Of a stretch of 64,000 nucleotides of DNA, positions 60,407-64,000 are shown one piece after another (within the stretch, counting starts at the first letter, position 1; the number at the start of each line of letters is the position of its first letter). The stretch comes from Acidimicrobiaceae bacterium (GTDB lineage: Bacteria; Actinomycetota; Acidimicrobiia; Acidimicrobiales; RAAP-2): assembly GCA_003153575.1 (NCBI GenBank), contig PLZW01000023.1:1-64000 (forward strand), in the 5' to 3' direction. Position numbers and translations under genes: made by a program. The notes below the pieces were generated by a model that did not search any database, was not told the origin of the DNA, and saw only the letters and a list, made by a program, of their open reading frames with translations.

Positions 60407-61803
60407 CGGCTGAACACCGCCATCTGGGTAGGCGAACCCACCTCGGGGTCATCGGGTCCAATGCCCGAGCGGGCCACGGAGTACCCCTGGCGCGCAGCCA
60501 CCCCATCGGTCCAGGAGGCGAATTCGGCCCGGGTCCACTCGAAGCGGTGGTCCCGGTGGCGCAGCTCGCCGGCCGGCAGCGTCTCGAACCGGACGTTGTA
60601 CTCGACGTTGGGTGTGGTGACGATGACCGTCTGCGGGTGGGCGTGGGTGAACACGGCCCGCTCGAAGCTGCCGAGGCGCGAGGGATCCAGGTGCTCGATG
60701 ACCTCCATCACCACCGCGGCGTCGAAGTCGGCGAGGCGGCGGTCCCGATAGGTGAGCGACCCCTGGAACAGGTCGACTCGAGCCCGCTGGCGGGGCGCCA
60801 TCGTGTCGAAGTGCAGCCGGCGGGCCCCCACCTCGAGCACCCGGTGGGAGACGTCGATGCCCACCACCCGCTCGAGTCCCTGCTCCTTCAGCAGGACCCG
60901 CATGAGGTTGCCCGCCCCGCAGCCCAGGTCGAGCACCCGGCGCGCCCCGCTAGCCCGCACTGCGTCGACCACTGCATCGGTGCGCTGCTGGTTGAGGCTG
61001 ATCGGCTTCTCTACCGCCTCCTCCTCGGCGTCGTGGCTGGCCTGGGCCGCATCGGGGTCGGTGGGGTCGTCCTCCATCAAGCGTCCCAGCGCCTCCTCGG
61101 TCAGCTTGCGGTCGTGACGGAGGTAGCGCCGAGTGATCAGGTCGCGCTCGGGATGGTCGGCAAGCCAGTCCCCGCCGCGGCGGAGGAGCTTGTCGATCTC
61201 GTCGGCGCCAACCCAGTAGTGCTTGTCGTCGTCCAACACGGGCAGCAGGACGAACAGTTGCTCCAGTACCGACTTGAGGGTCGCCGTCGTCGACAGCGTG
61301 AGATCCAGGTAACGGCTCATGCCCCACTCGGGGAACTTCGGGTCGAGGGGGATCTCCTCGGCGACCACGGTGTACCCCAATGGCTCGAACAGGCGGGTAG
61401 CCACATCGACCCCACCGCGGCACGGGGTGACCGGCAGGCGAACCTCGAGGTTGATGGCCTCGGCCGCGAGCTCCGGACGCTCCTTGCTCCGTCCGGTCAT
61501 GGCCGTGGAGAACATCTTGCCCAGCACCACGGACGTGAACGACGAGGTGACGTAGGGCCGGTCGTTCACGTACTGGGCGAGGGAGAAGTCGTTGCCTTTC
61601 GAGCCGGGCCGCCCACGGACGAGGCCCACCGGGTCGACGTCAACGACCAGACCCGCGGTGCACCGCTCCTCGCTGGCCTCGGGGAAGAGCACGTGCCCCA
61701 CGCCAAATCCGAACTCGGCCGTGTGGTGGCCACCCGGGTTCTTGTGCAGGAGGAAGCCGAGATCGGTGGCCGGCTTATGATCTGTCGAGATGGTGAGGAG
61801 CAT
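60403..61803 (-). CDS. hen1: Hen1 3'-terminal RNA 2'-O-methyltransferase
   Basis: A 466-aa partner of Pnkp. The N-terminal about 240 residues (LLTISTDHKPATDLGFLLHK; MFSTAMTGRSKERPEL) form the domain that activates the Pnkp ligase. The C-terminal methyltransferase has SAM motif RRVLDLGCGAGNLMR, IDVSHRVLEVG, and the Hen1 metal site EVIEHLDPSRL with a later His pair in ELRHRDHRFEW. It methylates the 2'-OH at the break before sealing so that the same site cannot be cut again. First gene of the pair. Confidence 0.95.
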   Translation of the reverse strand: MLLTISTDHKPATDLGFLLHKNPGGHHTAEFGFGVGHVLFPEASEERCTAGLVVDVDPVGLVRGRPGSKGNDFSLAQYVNDRPYVTSSFTSVVLGKMFSTAMTGRSKERPELAAEAINLEVRLPVTPCRGGVDVATRLFEPLGYTVVAEEIPLDPKFPEWGMSRYLDLTLSTTATLKSVLEQLFVLLPVLDDDKHYWVGADEIDKLLRRGGDWLADHPERDLITRRYLRHDRKLTEEALGRLMEDDPTDPDAAQASHDAEEEAVEKPISLNQQRTDAVVDAVRASGARRVLDLGCGAGNLMRVLLKEQGLERVVGIDVSHRVLEVGARRLHFDTMAPRQRARVDLFQGSLTYRDRRLADFDAAVVMEVIEHLDPSRLGSFERAVFTHAHPQTVIVTTPNVEYNVRFETLPAGELRHRDHRFEWTRAEFASWTDGVAARQGYSVARSGIGPDDPEVGSPTQMAVFSR

Positions 61804-61963
61804 GGCAAGTTCCGCCTGAATCAGTCGAGAGCGAAGGCTGCCCAGTCTCGCATCTCTGCGCCACAGCCCGTTCGGTAGCCACTCGACTGTGGTGTGTGCG
61901 AGCTACTCCGCACTCAACCCACAGGTGCTTGCGGGTCTGTGACCACTTCGAAGGAGTGGGGAC
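61804..61963. promoter_or_regulatory. Gap between DUF429 and hen1
   Basis: A 160-nt region that may hold the Hen1 promoter; the DUF429 gene upstream is on the same strand. No -35/-10 pair was recognised and no ribosome site precedes ATG 61803. Confidence 0.3.
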
Positions 61964-62623
61964 TCAGCGCCAGATGGCGCCAATCCGCTGGGAGCCTGCA
62001 GGTAGGGCCCGGCCCTCCCCCGCTGCAATGCGCGTGGCCGACCAGGCTGCGATCGCCGCGTCCAGCACGTCGGCCACATCGGCCGCCCCGCCGGGGCCGA
62101 GGTCAGCGGGGAGGACGATCCCCTCGCGCTCGAGGATCCCCCGGCGCAGGCCGATCCCGTTCCAGGTCGACTTCGGCCACTCGAGCGGTCGGCCGTGGGA
62201 TTGGGCGAAAGAGACCTCGGGGTGCACCTCCCAGATCCGCTCATCGGCCGCGGCCAGGGGCTGGACGGCCAGGATCTGCTTCTTGAGGGCGAACGACTGG
62301 GCCGCGAGTCCCGGCCACCCCTGCTCCTTGGCCAACACGTTGGCCTCAGCTGCGGTCTCGGTCTCCAGCAGCTCCGCCGACGGGGTGAAGAACACCGAGT
62401 TGCGTCGGGCGCCCACGAAGGCCCGGGCTTCGAGGTCAGCCGGCCGGCGCTCCCCCGCTGCCGGCAGCCCGATCGGCATGTCGACCCCGATGGTCGCGGC
62501 CTCCGCGAGCTCAGCCACTGCGTCCTCGATGGTGGTGACGACGAAGGCCCGGGTGAACTGGCCGTCCTCGAGCACGACGACGACCCAGCGGCCCTTCCAG
62601 ACATCAGCTCCGGCTACCAGCAC
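61964..62623 (-). CDS. DUF429 predicted RNase H-fold nuclease
   Basis: A 219-aa protein of the DUF429 family, predicted to have an RNase H-like nuclease fold. Marks are VAGADVWKGRWVVVV, GVDMPIGLPAAGERRPAD, FVGARRNSVFFTPSAELL and IWEVHPEVSFAQ; acidic residues in the first and late motifs fit a two-metal nuclease. Upstream of hen1 on the same strand, so it may belong to the repair or defence unit. Its substrate is unknown. Confidence 0.8.
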   Translation of the reverse strand: MLVAGADVWKGRWVVVVLEDGQFTRAFVVTTIEDAVAELAEAATIGVDMPIGLPAAGERRPADLEARAFVGARRNSVFFTPSAELLETETAAEANVLAKEQGWPGLAAQSFALKKQILAVQPLAAADERIWEVHPEVSFAQSHGRPLEWPKSTWNGIGLRRGILEREGIVLPADLGPGGAADVADVLDAAIAAWSATRIAAGEGRALPAGSQRIGAIWR

Positions 62624-62909
62624 GGGTTGATCCTGCCGCAGAATCAGCGCCCTCGGTGGAGCACCGGGCCAGCGTGGTGCATCTGGCGTCGAGGCCGTAG
62701 TCGCAAATTGGACCCTGTGGAAGACCCGACCGGGTTCGTCGGCGCAGCACAGTGGTGCACCTCGAGGACCCAGGTGGCAACCACCTGTCGGGCTCCCGCG
62801 GCCGTCGTCAAGCGCGGGTCCGCAAAGAATTCGTGCTTCCGCTCTTCGGATTCCGGTGCTTCACACGACTACTAGTCATCCCCCAACTACGCCCCAAGGA
62901 GGCGCCGCC
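62624..62909 (+). promoter_or_regulatory. 286-nt divergent region before the ubiquitin-like operon
   Basis: Contains the promoter of the plus-strand ubiquitin-like operon; AAGGAGG at 62896-62902 is its ribosome site. A TACTAGT-like AT-rich spot near 62871-62877 could be a -10. Nothing else was identified. Confidence 0.4.
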
Positions 62910-63209
62910 ATGACCAGTCCCACTGACCCGACCACCGAGCACGAGCACATCCGGGTGACCGTCCGTACCCCCTCAGGGGCCAGCCACGAGTTCAGCTTCC
63001 GACCGGCCGAGCTGGTTGTCGCTGCCACGGCAACTGCCGTTGAGCACTTCGTGAAGGCCAAGGAGTTGGCTCCTGACGACTACGGGCTTGCTCTGGTGCG
63101 CTCGGGCACTGCCGTGGCGCTGCTCGACACGAACGAGCTCCGCTCGGACGCCATCGTGGACGGTGACGTCCTCCACCTCGTCATCGAGAAGCCCCAGGTC
63201 GACGGATGA
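62910..63209 (+). CDS. Ubiquitin-like protein (Bil/BilA-like)
   Basis: A 99-aa beta-grasp protein. After a disordered N-terminus it has alternating strands and one helix (HIRVTVRTPSGASHEFSF, VVAATATAVEHFVKAKEL, LALVRSGTAVALLD, DGDVLHLVIEKPQVDG), as in ubiquitin-like modifiers of bacterial conjugation operons. The C-terminus ends in a single Gly (VDG), not Gly-Gly. ATG 62910 has AAGGAGG 7 nt upstream. It overlaps the E2-like gene by ATGA, the gene order of Bil-type antiphage systems (Ubl, E2, DUB, then E1). Confidence 0.8.
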   Translation: MTSPTDPTTEHEHIRVTVRTPSGASHEFSFRPAELVVAATATAVEHFVKAKELAPDDYGLALVRSGTAVALLDTNELRSDAIVDGDVLHLVIEKPQVDG

Positions 63210-63622
63210 CCCTTCATCCGGCAATCGTCTCCGACCTGCTGGACGACGAGATGCAGGTTGCCCAGGAACGCCTGGGCGGCCGCATCTCGTCGCTCAGCAG
63301 CACCGGGACTTCCGTCTACTGCACCTTCACTGCTTCGGGAGGTGGCAATGTGACGATGCGGCTCGAAGGCGGCGACTACGACGCCGAGCCCTTCCGATTC
63401 GCAGTGGTCACCTCAGATGACGAGGTCCTACCCCTTGAGGCTTGGCCGCCTGGCCTGGGCCACAGTATCCACCCCGTACTGGGGCGGCCCTTCGCCTGCG
63501 TCCAGGGCACTTACGAGTACCACTGCCTGCCCTGTCACATGGGGGACGCGTGGGATGCCTACCGAGGCCGCCTCCGCATGGCGGACCTGCTCGACCACCT
63601 TCTACGGCGAGCTGGCGCATGA
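63206..63622 (+). CDS. E2-like (UBC-like) conjugating protein
   Basis: A 138-aa protein with the position and size of the E2 component. The C-terminal part has SIHPVLGRPFACVQG, in which HP...C resembles the E2 HPxx...C active-site region; Cys98 is the candidate. Cys107 and Cys110 (HCLPC) follow closely. The N-terminal half is a mixed beta region (FTASGGGNVTMRLEGGD). Coupled by ATGA on both sides. E2 identity rests on synteny and this motif. Confidence 0.65.
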   Translation: MTLHPAIVSDLLDDEMQVAQERLGGRISSLSSTGTSVYCTFTASGGGNVTMRLEGGDYDAEPFRFAVVTSDDEVLPLEAWPPGLGHSIHPVLGRPFACVQGTYEYHCLPCHMGDAWDAYRGRLRMADLLDHLLRRAGA

Positions 63623-64000
63623 ACCCCGTCGTCATCGCCCCCGCGACCCTGCAGGACGCCCGCCGATTCTTCGAGGAGAGAGGTGCCCACGGGTGCGAGG
63701 GGACGGCCATGCTGGCAGCAACGGCAGGCGGGCCCGTTGATCGCATCGTCATCCCTGACCAAGTTACCCATCCCGTCCCGAGGTGCTGGGTCGAGGTGAC
63801 GACCGCCGGGAAGCTCGAGCTGGCAGGCGCGCTCGGTGTCGACGAGCGCTACATCGCTCGGATCCACTCCCATCCCGCCGCGGCCTTCCACAGCCCGGCC
63901 GACGACGCCAACCCGGCACTCACCTTCGAGGGTGCGCTTTCGATCGTCGTCCCCTTCTTCGGACTGGGGCTCCGACATGGGCTCAATGCCTGCGCTGTAC
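63619..64000 (+). CDS. JAB/JAMM deubiquitinase-like protease, cut by the window edge
   Basis: The visible 127 residues contain a full JAMM site: Glu27 in GCEGTA, His83 and His85 in IHSHP, Ser92 and Asp95 in HSPADD. JAMM proteases of this type cleave ubiquitin-like proteins from their targets. ATG 63619 overlaps the E2-like stop by ATGA. The 3' end lies outside, and an E1 (ThiF-like) gene is expected after it in a Bil-type operon. Confidence 0.85.
   Translation, partial: MNPVVIAPATLQDARRFFEERGAHGCEGTAMLAATAGGPVDRIVIPDQVTHPVPRCWVEVTTAGKLELAGALGVDERYIARIHSHPAAAFHSPADDANPALTFEGALSIVVPFFGLGLRHGLNACAV

Overview
The window is high-GC actinobacterial DNA, most likely from class Acidimicrobiia or a close relative. 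The pointers are the very strong G/C bias at third codon positions, many GTG starts, and frequent 4-nt ATGA/GTGA gene overlaps. Several genes also look leaderless, with a TAnnnT box 5-7 nt before the start codon. A class E sortase, a DUF4012 protein and secreted proteins with a repeated GYW-x-x-x-x-DGG-x-F-x-FGDA motif fit the same placement. The taxonomic call is inference. No rRNA, tRNA or CRISPR array was seen.

Left part (1-17.5 kb): an exopolysaccharide / cell-surface glycan locus. It has four glycosyltransferase genes (one a GT2-GT4 fusion), an O-antigen-ligase-like membrane protein, a Wzz/tyrosine-kinase fusion, a hexapeptide acyltransferase, a DUF4012 protein, and a 1378-aa secreted protein with a glycosidase-like barrel and six C-terminal 42-aa repeats. 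It ends with a class E sortase next to a small LPFTG substrate. Membrane proteins and an HTH protein follow (17.6-19.1 kb).

Peptidoglycan precursor module (19.2-25.5 kb, minus strand): a three-gene operon of MurF, an 825-aa protein made of two consecutive D-Ala-D-Ala-ligase-like modules, and a MurF-like/alanine racemase fusion. This architecture is unusual. Upstream of it, a secreted alpha/alpha-barrel + TIG protein (25.8-27.1 kb) lies behind a recognisable cobalamin riboswitch.

Metabolic part (27.4-44.2 kb): an FAD oxidoreductase broken by a frameshift in a G7 tract and coupled to an ECF41 sigma factor; a monooxygenase and an amidohydrolase; a thiolase; a TetR-divergent operon of two amidohydrolase-2 enzymes and an unknown protein behind a near-consensus promoter; an M20 peptidase; a Clp-N/zinc-finger protein without ATPase; a LOG protein; a lipoprotein lipase; and a self-regulating TetR pair.

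Accessory region (44.2-57.8 kb): lower GC by eye and patchy. It holds a transposase remnant, at least three broken genes, small regulators (an ECF sigma factor with its membrane partner, and ArsR-DUF2071), a second GYW-repeat protein, an arginase-fold protein with altered metal ligands, and a putative OGG-fold protein / Ser-Thr kinase / zinc-ribbon cluster. A 300-bp direct duplication of the OGG gene's 3' end brackets the kinase and zinc-ribbon genes.

Right end (57.8-64 kb): a Pnkp-Hen1 RNA-repair operon with a DUF429 protein upstream, then a ubiquitin-like / E2-like / JAMM-protease operon in the order of the bacterial Bil antiphage systems. The window edge cuts the JAMM gene, and an E1 gene is expected just beyond. 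From 54 to 64 kb the content reads as a defence island.
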